From positions 1 through 8,448 of the forward strand of contig SBGI01000258.1 in the NCBI GenBank assembly GCA_006227015.1: 8,448 bases of DNA, in the 5' to 3' direction. The notes beneath the pieces were generated by a model. The model made no database searches and was not told the origin of the DNA. It worked only from the letters and a program-made list of their open reading frames with translations. Positions 1 to 6,295 of the stretch are shown one piece after another; within the stretch, counting starts at the first letter, position 1, and each line of letters opens with the position of its first letter. The translations under genes were made by a program, and so were the position numbers. This DNA is from Gammaproteobacteria bacterium (GTDB taxonomy: Bacteria; Pseudomonadota; Gammaproteobacteria; Pseudomonadales; Porticoccaceae).

Positions 1-297
1 TCCATGGTGGCAGCAACCGTGAAAAATATCCGATCCTGTATCGCTGGAGAGCAACCGGTGGCGGAGGCCACCTGGAATGCCATCTGTCTGGCGGACATGG
101 GTGATACCGGCATGGCCTTCGTTGCACTGCCGCAGATCCCACCGCGCAACGTCACCTGGGCGAAAAAAGGCAAGTGGGTACACCTGGCGAAAATCGGATT
201 TGAAAAATACTTTATGCGCAAGGTGCGCAAAGGTGATACGGACCCTGTTCATGAGAAATTCATTCTCAAGATGATGGGCATCGAAAAATTGAAATAA
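1..297 (+). CDS. Sulfide:quinone oxidoreductase-like FAD/NAD(P) oxidoreductase, C-terminal fragment
   Basis: This is the last 98 codons of a gene that starts before the window; the frame is open from base 1 to the TAA at 295-297. The fragment contains a [14 protein letters not shown] stretch followed by [11 protein letters not shown], a [16 protein letters not shown] segment and a basic tail. I recognise this combination as the C-terminus of sulfide:quinone reductase-like flavoproteins (pyridine nucleotide-disulfide oxidoreductase superfamily). In known SQRs the C-terminal part is amphipathic and docks the enzyme on the inner membrane, where electrons from sulfide pass through FAD to quinone. 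The FAD-binding motifs and the redox cysteines lie outside the window, so activity cannot be judged. The next gene begins 14 bp downstream on the same strand, which suggests one operon. A related NADH:quinone or other FAD oxidoreductase is the main alternative. Family assignment is fairly firm; the exact substrate is inferred. Confidence 0.8.
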   Translation, partial: SMVAATVKNIRSCIAGEQPVAEATWNAICLADMGDTGMAFVALPQIPPRNVTWAKKGKWVHLAKIGFEKYFMRKVRKGDTDPVHEKFILKMMGIEKLK

Positions 298-311
298 CAG
301 GAGTGGTTGCT

Positions 312-515
312 ATGAATGTTGATCGACTGGTGTTCACCATCGCCGGGCTGTTTATTCTGCTCAGCCTGTTACTCAGCCAGGTGCACTCGGTGTACTGGCT
401 ATGGTTTACAGCCTTTGTGGGGTTCAATATGTTTCAGGCTTCCTTCACAGGTTTTTGCCCAATGGCGATCCTGTTGAAAAAGCTGGGGATACAAACCGGT
501 TGTGCCTTTAAGTAA
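312..515 (+). CDS. DUF2892 (YgaP-type) small inner-membrane protein
   Basis: This is a 67-aa protein with two hydrophobic segments (about residues 6-23 and 27-45), a short turn between them, then TGFCPM (Cys49) and a basic KKLG segment ending in GCAFK (Cys64). The FCP...GCAFK ending is typical of the DUF2892 membrane domain, which in E. coli YgaP is fused to a rhodanese (sulfurtransferase) domain. Here it stands alone. I chose the ATG at 312 because an AGGAG at 299-303 sits 8 nt before it; an in-frame GTG at 303 overlaps that ribosome binding site and is unlikely. It follows the SQR-like gene by 14 bp and precedes a strong terminator, so it is probably the last gene of that transcript. Its neighbour suggests a role linked to sulfide or sulfane-sulfur handling, but the molecular function of the stand-alone domain is unknown to me. 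Confidence 0.82.
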   Translation: MNVDRLVFTIAGLFILLSLLLSQVHSVYWLWFTAFVGFNMFQASFTGFCPMAILLKKLGIQTGCAFK

Positions 516-535
516 ATACATTCCGGTATAACCGT

Positions 536-564
536 AAAAAAGCCCGGCAAATGCCGGGCTTTTT
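536..564. terminator. Bidirectional intrinsic terminator between the DUF2892 gene and rho
   Basis: An AGCCCGGC / GCCGGGCT stem (541-548 with 553-560) encloses a 4-nt AAAT loop, with an A-run on its left (536-541) and a T-run on its right (560-564). Read on either strand it gives a GC-rich hairpin followed by U residues. It lies about 20 bp after the DUF2892 stop on the + strand and about 18 bp after the rho stop on the - strand, so it can end both convergent transcripts. Confidence 0.92.
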
Positions 565-581
565 GTCTGTCGGGTAAAAAG

Positions 582-1841
582 TTATTTGCGCTTCATCGAC
601 ATAAAGAATTCCTCATTGGTTTTGGAATCCTTCAACTTGTCGATCAGGAACTCAGTGGCGTCGGCATCTTCCATGCTGTGCAGTAACTTACGCAGAATCC
701 AGGCACGCTGCAACTCTTCTTCGCCCATCAGCAATTCCTCACGGCGAGTGCCGGAACGACGGATATTGATGGCCGGGTAAACGCGTTTCTCAGCCACCTT
801 GCGGTCCAGATGCAGTTCCATGTTGCCGGTGCCCTTAAACTCTTCGTAGATCACTTCGTCCATTTTAGAACCGGTTTCTACCAGCGCAGTGGCGATAATG
901 GTCAGGCTGCCACCTTGTTCGATATTGCGGGCGGCGCCAAAAAAGCGTTTGGGACGCTCGAGGGCGTGGGCATCCACACCTCCTGTCAGCACCTTGCCGG
1001 ATGAGGGTTGCACGGTGTTGTAAGCCCGCGCCAGACGGGTGATGGAGTCGAGCAAGATCACCACATCTTTTTTGTGCTCTACCAGACGCTTGGCTTTTTC
1101 GATGACCATATCGGCGACTTGTACGTGCCGGGCCGGTGGCTCGTCAAAGGTAGAGGCAATCACCTCGCCGCGCACTGAGCGCTGCATCTCGGTTACTTCC
1201 TCGGGACGCTCATCAATCAACAATACGATGATGTAGCACTCAGGATTGTTGCGGATAATAGATTGGGCAGTGTGTTGCATGAGAATGGTTTTACCGGCTT
1301 TGGGCGGTGCTACGATCAGGCCGCGCTGTCCTTTGCCGATGGGGGAAATCAGGTCGATGATACGACCGGTAAGGTCTTCGGTGGAACCGTTGCCGGCTTC
1401 CAGTACCAGGCGCTCATCCGGAAACAGGGGCGTCAGGTTTTCAAACAGGATCTTGTTGCGGGCATTTTCCGGCTTTTCGAAATTGATCTCGTCCAGCTTC
1501 AGCATGGCGAAGTAGCGTTCGCCTTCTTTTGGTGGCCGGATCTTGCCGGAGATGCTGTCGCCGGTGCGCAAGTTAAAACGGCGAATTTGGCTGGGTGATA
1601 CGTAGATGTCGTCAGGCCCGGCCAGGTAAGAACTGTCTGCCGATCTTAAAAACCCAAAACCGTCGGGTAAAATTTCAAGTACCCCGTCACCATAAATATC
1701 TTCACCGCTTTTGGCGTGACGTTTGAGAATGCTGAAAATAACATCCTGTTTGCGGGAGCGGGCGAGGTTGTCGAGACCGATGCCTTGTGCAATCTGCAGA
1801 AGTTCATCAATGGGTTTGGTTTTGAGTTCGGTTAAGTTCAT
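582..1841 (-). CDS. rho: Transcription termination factor Rho
   Basis: Rho is a hexameric RNA-dependent ATPase and helicase that binds C-rich nascent RNA and releases RNA polymerase. The 419-aa product matches the E. coli length and residue numbering. An N-terminal helical domain (about 1-47) is followed by a cold-shock/OB RNA-binding fold with the RNP1-like GFGFLR at 61-66. The ATPase core has Walker A APPKAGKT (178-185), catalytic Glu211 in LLIDERPEE, Walker B VVILLD (Asp265), the Q-loop around 278-290 with Lys283, the R-loop ETGSK (322-326) and the arginine finger Arg366. I chose the ATG at 1839-1841 because it gives the family-typical MNLTEL start. An in-frame ATG at 1851-1853 would add four residues (MSVF). 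Neither has a clear Shine-Dalgarno sequence. It is transcribed from its own promoter at 1982-2010 through a C-rich leader, and ends at the shared terminator. Confidence 0.98.
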   Translation of the reverse strand: MNLTELKTKPIDELLQIAQGIGLDNLARSRKQDVIFSILKRHAKSGEDIYGDGVLEILPDGFGFLRSADSSYLAGPDDIYVSPSQIRRFNLRTGDSISGKIRPPKEGERYFAMLKLDEINFEKPENARNKILFENLTPLFPDERLVLEAGNGSTEDLTGRIIDLISPIGKGQRGLIVAPPKAGKTILMQHTAQSIIRNNPECYIIVLLIDERPEEVTEMQRSVRGEVIASTFDEPPARHVQVADMVIEKAKRLVEHKKDVVILLDSITRLARAYNTVQPSSGKVLTGGVDAHALERPKRFFGAARNIEQGGSLTIIATALVETGSKMDEVIYEEFKGTGNMELHLDRKVAEKRVYPAINIRRSGTRREELLMGEEELQRAWILRKLLHSMEDADATEFLIDKLKDSKTNEEFFMSMKRK

Positions 1842-1975
1842 AAATACTGACATAGTAATTGTATGGAATTTGGACTGACGGATTGCCGGTCGAGAAATGA
1901 GCTGGTGTCCTGGAAGGGCTTGCCGGAATTATTAATTTAGTTGTTTTTGCTCGTCGAAGGACATCGACGCGGTTG
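1842..1975 (-). promoter_or_regulatory. C-rich rho 5' leader, possible Rho autoregulatory (rut-like) region
   Basis: Between the predicted transcription start (about 1975) and the rho ATG the transcript carries about 130 nt of untranslated leader. In the promoter-distal part (roughly 1855-1930, read on the - strand) I count about 27 C to 11 G, with many YC dinucleotides and little visible structure, which is the composition of a rut site. Known biology: E. coli rho is controlled by Rho-dependent termination in its own leader. Autoregulation here is inferred from composition and position. The leader also holds a 10-codon ATG...TAA frame at 1932-1964 (MSFDEQKQLN) without a good ribosome binding site. 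Confidence 0.4.
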
Positions 1976-1981
1976 AGATGC

Positions 1982-2010
1982 AGTATAGGCGGGGCCAGAT
2001 TAAAGCGCAA
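1982..2010 (-). promoter_or_regulatory. Predicted sigma70 promoter of rho
   Basis: On the - strand, TTGCGC (2005-2010) as -35 and TATACT (1982-1987, 5 of 6 matches to TATAAT) as -10 are separated by 17 nt. Transcription would start near 1975, giving rho a leader of about 130 nt. The promoter lies just beyond the trxA terminator hairpin, so rho can be expressed independently of trxA. Confidence 0.65.
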
Positions 2011-2011
2011 T

Positions 2012-2050
2012 AACTGTTGCGGTGGTAAAAATAACCACCGCAACAGTTTT
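2012..2050 (-). terminator. Terminator hairpin after trxA
   Basis: A perfect 15-bp inverted repeat (2012-2026 with 2034-2048) with a 7-nt A/T loop starts about 3 nt past the trxA stop codon. The inner stem is GC-rich (GCGGTGG). Read in the trxA direction, the stem is followed by ATTG, so the U-run is short. Read on the + strand it is followed by TTTT, so the hairpin may also stop antisense transcripts entering trxA. It separates trxA from the rho promoter. Confidence 0.75.
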
Positions 2051-2051
2051 G

Positions 2052-2378
2052 TTACAGGCTTGCGTCAATAAACTCCACGAGCTGAGTTTTCGACAGTGCG
2101 CCGACTTTGGTTGCCTCAATATTGCCATCCTTGAACAGGATCAGGGTGGGGATACCGCGAACATTGAATTTGGCAGGGGTTTCCTGGTTGGAATCCACAT
2201 CCATTTTGCAGATTTTCACTTTGCCGGCGTATTCGTCCGCCAACTCGTCCAGAATGGGGGCAATCATTTTGCAGGGACCACACCAGGCAGCCCAGAAGTC
2301 GACCAGTACCGGTGTGCTGACATCCAGCACTTCGCTGGCAAAGCTACCGTCGGTAATGTGAACGATGTTGTCGCTCAT
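2052..2378 (-). CDS. trxA: Thioredoxin 1
   Basis: Thioredoxin is a cytosolic dithiol-disulfide oxidoreductase that reduces ribonucleotide reductase, PAPS reductase, methionine sulfoxide reductases and other proteins using electrons from thioredoxin reductase. The 108-aa product has the canonical length, the [10 protein letters not shown] active site with Cys33 and Cys36, the buried Asp27 and the cis-proline Pro77 in RGIPT. The ATG at 2376-2378 gives the expected [10 protein letters not shown] start and has GGAGA 5 nt upstream. Upstream in-frame starts would add 58 residues with no thioredoxin similarity and run through the promoter. It is divergent from ppx, with 118 bp between starts, and sits upstream of rho in the same orientation, the usual gammaproteobacterial trxA-rho order. 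A hairpin just after its stop probably ends most of its transcripts. Confidence 0.98.
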   Translation of the reverse strand: MSDNIVHITDGSFASEVLDVSTPVLVDFWAAWCGPCKMIAPILDELADEYAGKVKICKMDVDSNQETPAKFNVRGIPTLILFKDGNIEATKVGALSKTQLVEFIDASL

Positions 2379-2430
2379 GGAGTTCTCCAGATTAATGTCT
2401 ATTGAAGGATATGGGGGTAGAATTTGTGAA

Positions 2431-2460
2431 ATCATACCACCCGCATAAGGCCAGTAACAA
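2431..2460 (-). promoter_or_regulatory. Predicted sigma70 promoter of trxA
   Basis: On the - strand, TTGTTA (2455-2460) as -35 and TATGAT (2431-2436, 5 of 6 matches to TATAAT) as -10 are separated by 18 nt. Transcription would start near 2424, about 45 nt before the trxA ATG. In the same 118-bp divergent gap, a TAGAAT at 2418-2423 is a possible + strand -10 for ppx, but it has no good -35 partner. Confidence 0.55.
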
Positions 2461-2496
2461 ATGCCTGGTGGACAAAGAAACGGGCAAAGGTAATTC

Positions 2497-4002
2497 GTGA
2501 ATAATATTTCTGACGTCGACCAGACATTGGCGGCCATTGACCTCGGCTCCAACAGCTTTCATATGATTGTGGCGCGGGTTGCACATGGTGAAATGCGCCC
2601 CATTGAACGATTCGGCGAGCGGGTCCAGCTGGCAGCGGGCATGAAATCTAACCGGCTCGCCGAAGATGCCATAGAGCGCGGCCTGAATTGTCTTGCCCGT
2701 TTTCGTCAGGTGATGGATAAATTACAGCCCTCGGCAGTGAGAATTGTGGGCACCAATGCCCTGCGAGCGGCCAAGAATGCGAAGTCATTTATCAAGCCGG
2801 CGGAAGCATTGATCGGTTTTCCGGTTGAAGTCATTTCCGGGCGGGAAGAGGCGCGACTGGTCTATCTGGGAGTGGCTCATACCCTGGCCGACGACGACAA
2901 TTCGCGGCTGGTGGTGGATATCGGTGGCGGCAGTACGGAGTTTGTGATCGGGCAGCGTTTTGAATCAAAACTGCGCGAGAGCCTGCACATGGGGTGCGTG
3001 ACCTATCGAGACCGCTTTTTCCCTGAAGGGAAGATTTCGGCAAAACGCTTTTCCAAGGCCTACCAGGCGGCGTACCAGGAAGTATTGCTTATCCGTAAAG
3101 CCTATAAACAACATGGCTGGGACAATGCGGTTGGCTCTTCCGGCACCATGCGCAGTGTTGAAGCGATCATGGTGCAGCAGGGGTGGTCTGCTGAGGGTTT
3201 TGATGCCGCCAGTCTGGTCGGGCTACGCAACTTCCTGTTATCCCATGGGCATATTGACGAATTAACCGACTTGCCGGGACTGAGCGAACGGCGTCGCGGT
3301 GTGATTGTGCCGGGTGTTGCCATTATCAGTGGCATCTTCGATGCTCTGGAGCTGGAACATATGGACACCTCGCCCGGCGCTCTGCGCGAAGGGGTAATCT
3401 ACGAAATGATGGGCCGAGAGGTCCACGAAGATGTGCGTGAACGCACGGTGTCCTCCTTGATGCGTCGTGCGGAGGTGGACCAGCAGAACGCCGATCAGGT
3501 TGAGTCCATGGCCATGCTGCTGTTCGAAAAGGCCGCGCAAAACTGGCAATTGACAGAAGCGGACCAGGACCTGCTGCGCTGGGCGGCTCGTTTGCACGAA
3601 GTTGGATTGAGCGTGGCACACACACAGTTCCACAAACACGGCCAGTATCTTATTGAGCACTCGGACCTGCCCGGCTTCAGCAAGCAGATGCAGTGGACAT
3701 TGGCCTTGCTGGTGCGTAGCCACCGGCAAAAATTTCCGCTGGAAAACTTTGCCGGTCTCGATAAAGCCCAGGCACTATATCTAAAACGGCTTTGCGTCAT
3801 CATGCGCCTGGCCGCAGTCTTCAAATATGTGACAGCTGTGGAAGGAGAGCCTCTGTTTTCAACCGTTGTTCAGGGTTCTGACATTACCCTAGGTTTTGAT
3901 GAGGGCTGGCTGGAACGCCACCCGCTGACCAGCGATGCGTTGGCTGCCGAGCAGCGGGTGCTGAAAAAAATCGGTTTTCTACTGCGCCTTAAAAGCGCCT
4001 GA
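2497..4002 (+). CDS. ppx: Exopolyphosphatase (Ppx/GppA family)
   Basis: PPX removes terminal phosphates processively from inorganic polyphosphate. The 501-aa product is close to the E. coli PPX length. The ASKHA-type phosphatase fold starts with [12 protein letters not shown] (12-23). SGREEAR (114-120) supplies the catalytic Glu118 (E. coli Glu121), and [10 protein letters not shown] (139-148) supplies Asp141 (E. coli Asp143) and the phosphate-binding glycine loop. VGSSGTMRS (212-220), PGLSERRRG (260-268) and GALREG (294-299) are further family motifs. The C-terminal half has the HD-like helical domain ([10 protein letters not shown] 361-370 through about 450), which marks the long PPX/GppA form. 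The GTG start at 2497 is supported by AAAGG at 2486-2490, 6 nt upstream, and by the Ppx-like N-terminus. GppA (pppGpp phosphatase) is the closest alternative, but the adjoining ppk1 favours PPX. It converges on ppk1 with 9 bp between stops, and no Pho box is visible upstream. Confidence 0.95.
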   Translation: MNNISDVDQTLAAIDLGSNSFHMIVARVAHGEMRPIERFGERVQLAAGMKSNRLAEDAIERGLNCLARFRQVMDKLQPSAVRIVGTNALRAAKNAKSFIKPAEALIGFPVEVISGREEARLVYLGVAHTLADDDNSRLVVDIGGGSTEFVIGQRFESKLRESLHMGCVTYRDRFFPEGKISAKRFSKAYQAAYQEVLLIRKAYKQHGWDNAVGSSGTMRSVEAIMVQQGWSAEGFDAASLVGLRNFLLSHGHIDELTDLPGLSERRRGVIVPGVAIISGIFDALELEHMDTSPGALREGVIYEMMGREVHEDVRERTVSSLMRRAEVDQQNADQVESMAMLLFEKAAQNWQLTEADQDLLRWAARLHEVGLSVAHTQFHKHGQYLIEHSDLPGFSKQMQWTLALLVRSHRQKFPLENFAGLDKAQALYLKRLCVIMRLAAVFKYVTAVEGEPLFSTVVQGSDITLGFDEGWLERHPLTSDALAAEQRVLKKIGFLLRLKSA

Positions 4003-4011
4003 GCAGATCGG

Positions 4012-6135
4012 TTAGTCCGTCAGTTTACTCAGCAGTTCCATCTGTGCAGACAGCCTGGGCTGGTTTTTCTCCGGTTGATTCAGCAGGTAGCTGCCATCAG
4101 ATTGCATTTCCCAGCTTTGGCAGTTGTCCTGTAAATAACTTTGCAGGTCACTGCGGATTCTCGCCTGCAGGCGGCCACTTAGAATCGGAAAGCAGATTTC
4201 AACCCGGTGCATCAGATTGCGTTCCATGACATCCGCGCTGGCGCAGTAGAGACGCGGTGTGGCGTTGTGAAAATAGTACACCCGGGAGTGCTCCAAGAAC
4301 CGGCCGACAATAGAGCGTACGCGAATGTTTTCAGAAATGCCCTCCACGCCGGGGCGCAGGCAGCACATCCCGCGGATAATCAAATCTATGCTCACCCCGG
4401 CCATACTTGCTTCGTAGAGAGCGGTAATGACTTTCGGCTCTGTCAGGGCGTTTACCTTGATAATGATATGTGCATCTTTGCCCTCTCGGGCGGCTTCCGC
4501 TTCTGCCTCGATCAGCTTCAGCAGATTTTTCTTCAGGGTGAACGGTGCACTGAACAGGGTTTTGATGCGCTCCGCCTTGCCCATACCGGTGAGCTGCTGA
4601 AAAATTTTGTGCACATCATTGCTCAGGTCGGGATCGGCGCTGAGCAGGCTGTAGTCGGTATACAGACGGGCGTTGCCGGCGTGGTAATTGCCAGTTCCCA
4701 GATGGACATAGCGACGCAGTTGCTGATTTTCCCGGCGCACAATCAGCAGGGCCTTGGCGTGTGTTTTATAGCCCACCACCCCATAGGTGACCACGGCTCC
4801 TGCTTCCTGGAGATGTGTTGCCAGCTGCAGGTTCTCCTCTTCGTCAAAACGTGCGCGCAATTCGATGACCACCGTGACTTCCTTGCCCGCGCGGGCGGCC
4901 TCTGCCAATGCATCAACGACCTCTGATGACGAGCCCGTTCGGTACAGGGTCATCTTGATAGAGAGCACCCCGGAGTCTTTGGCCGCCTGGCGCAACAGGT
5001 CAATAATAGGGGTAAAGGATTGGAAGGGGTGGTAAAGCAGAATGTCCTCCTTCCTCACCGCATCGAGAATATTGTGATCGGAGCCGCGCAGTGATTTGGG
5101 GATGGAGGGAATAAAACTGGGAAACAGTAAATCGCTACGGTTAAGCATTTGCCGCAGCTGCATCATGCGGCCCAGATTTACAGGGCCGTCGACCCGGTAC
5201 AGTTCATTGTCGGTCAGGTTGTATTGATCGAGCAGAAAATTTACCAGATCTTCCGGGCAGTGCTTGTCGACCTCAAGCCGCACGGCGCTGCCGAAGCGGC
5301 GTGAATGCAATTCCCCACGCAATGCCCTGGCGATGTCCTCCACTTCTGCGGCATTGAGATCGAGATCGGCGTCCCGCGTGATGCGAAACTGGTAACAACC
5401 GGTGGCGCTCATGCCATTGAAGAGATCATCGATGTGGGCGTGGATAAGGGAGGATAACAGCACAAAATTATCGCCATCCTTACAGAGCTCGTCGGGCACG
5501 CGAACCAGCCTGGGTAATGATCGCGGGGCAGGTACAATGGCCATGCCGCTGTCTCGGCCAAAGGCATCCTTGCCTTCCAGGGAAACAATAAAGTTGAGGC
5601 TCTTGTTTACCAGTCGCGGAAACGGGTGAGCCGGATCCAGGCCGATAGGACTGATGACGGGCATCACCTGGTGACGAAAATAGTCTTCTGCCCAGCTGGC
5701 AATATCCGGGCTCCAGCTCTGTCGGTTGAGGACGCGGATTTTTTGGGCGTTCAGTGCTGGCAACAGGATTTCATTGAGGATCTGATACTGTTTCTCAGTG
5801 GCCAATTTGCACTGTTCACTCAATGTGTCCAGTACATCCTTGGGGCTCATGCCGTCAATGCTGACCGTTTCGCGGGAAAAACTGATCTGTCGTTTCAGAC
5901 CCGCCAAGCGGATTTCAAAAAACTCATCCATGTTGCTGTTGAAAATCATCAGAAACAGAAATCGCTCCAGCAGGGGGTATTCTTCATTGAGCGCTTGCTC
6001 AAGAATACGCAGGTTAAACTGCATCATGCTGATATGACGATTGATGAAAAAGCTGGCGCTGTTGAGATCCGGCTTGTTCACGTCCACGTTTGACTCCTGT
6101 ACAGAATGATTCTGGGACTCAGTCACATTGTCCAT
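4012..6135 (-). CDS. ppk1: Polyphosphate kinase 1
   Basis: PPK1 reversibly transfers the gamma phosphate of ATP to a growing polyphosphate chain and is usually membrane-associated. The 707-aa product has the four PPK1 domains in order: N-terminal helical domain (about 30-135, with QFNLRILEQALNEEYPLLER), head domain (about 140-340), and two phospholipase D-like catalytic domains (about 345-525 and 530-700). Residues I align with E. coli at a constant offset of 24 are Arg399, Arg429, the phosphorylated His459 in KTHAK, His478 in YVHLGTGN and His616 in FLEHSRVY. The first 30 residues are polar and not conserved. The ATG at 6133-6135 is the only sensible start; its ribosome binding site is weak. 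Val636 in SADVMERNL replaces the Trp I recall in E. coli. A triple GTCA repeat upstream suggests PhoB activation. Confidence 0.97.
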   Translation of the reverse strand: MDNVTESQNHSVQESNVDVNKPDLNSASFFINRHISMMQFNLRILEQALNEEYPLLERFLFLMIFNSNMDEFFEIRLAGLKRQISFSRETVSIDGMSPKDVLDTLSEQCKLATEKQYQILNEILLPALNAQKIRVLNRQSWSPDIASWAEDYFRHQVMPVISPIGLDPAHPFPRLVNKSLNFIVSLEGKDAFGRDSGMAIVPAPRSLPRLVRVPDELCKDGDNFVLLSSLIHAHIDDLFNGMSATGCYQFRITRDADLDLNAAEVEDIARALRGELHSRRFGSAVRLEVDKHCPEDLVNFLLDQYNLTDNELYRVDGPVNLGRMMQLRQMLNRSDLLFPSFIPSIPKSLRGSDHNILDAVRKEDILLYHPFQSFTPIIDLLRQAAKDSGVLSIKMTLYRTGSSSEVVDALAEAARAGKEVTVVIELRARFDEEENLQLATHLQEAGAVVTYGVVGYKTHAKALLIVRRENQQLRRYVHLGTGNYHAGNARLYTDYSLLSADPDLSNDVHKIFQQLTGMGKAERIKTLFSAPFTLKKNLLKLIEAEAEAAREGKDAHIIIKVNALTEPKVITALYEASMAGVSIDLIIRGMCCLRPGVEGISENIRVRSIVGRFLEHSRVYYFHNATPRLYCASADVMERNLMHRVEICFPILSGRLQARIRSDLQSYLQDNCQSWEMQSDGSYLLNQPEKNQPRLSAQMELLSKLTD

Positions 6136-6161
6136 AGCAAAGCGTCCGGGGGAAAACTTCT

Positions 6162-6205
6162 ATTTTCTGTCGGGTATATGACGCTTCTTTGACACTTTTA
6201 TGACG
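6162..6205 (-). promoter_or_regulatory. Triple PhoB (Pho) box and -10 element upstream of ppk1
   Basis: Read on the - strand, positions 6205 to 6173 hold three consecutive 11-bp units: CGTCATAAAAG, TGTCAAAGAAG and CGTCATATACC. The GTCA core recurs at exactly 11-bp spacing, with A/T-rich spacers in the first two units. The known PhoB site is a pair of 11-bp direct repeats of CTGTCAT type that takes the place of the -35. GAAAAT (6162-6167, 4 of 6 matches to TATAAT) lies about 10 bp past the end of the last two-repeat core, the expected distance for a PhoB-dependent -10. Transcription would start near 6155, about 20 nt before the ppk1 ATG. The repeats are seen directly; PhoB binding is inferred. 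Confidence 0.7.
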
Positions 6206-6295
6206 TAATGGGCAGGGCGGGGTGAGTACCACACTGAACCCTGCTGTTATTACACCCTCTAAACAGACTGACAAGTGCAGAATTCTGGAAAGCCC

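Noticed and set aside
1807..2043. 78-codon - strand frame overlapping the rho start
   Set aside because: It begins inside the trxA terminator hairpin, upstream of the rho promoter, is out of frame with rho and resembles no known family.
2377..2389. Quasi-palindrome TGGAG-AA-CTCCA overlapping the trxA ribosome binding site
   Set aside because: The loop would be only 2 to 4 nt with a 4 to 5 bp stem, too weak to claim translational control.
2379..2552. 58-residue N-terminal extension of thioredoxin
   Set aside because: The family start and a good ribosome binding site are at 2378. The extension runs across the predicted trxA promoter and overlaps the start of ppx.
4051..4067. Short stem plus TTTTT after ppx, inside the ppk1 3' end
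   Set aside because: Only about 4 bp can pair with a 4-nt loop. The T-run encodes part of ppk1 on the other strand, so it is not a convincing terminator.
4207..4926. 239-codon + strand open frame antisense to ppk1
   Set aside because: It lies wholly inside the well-conserved ppk1 gene, resembles no known family and has no ribosome binding site. It is a codon-bias shadow.
6189..6194. Perfect TTGACA on the + strand as a -35 for the fusion gene
   Set aside because: No -10-like hexamer lies 15-19 bp downstream. The match comes from the middle GTCA repeat of the Pho box read on the other strand.
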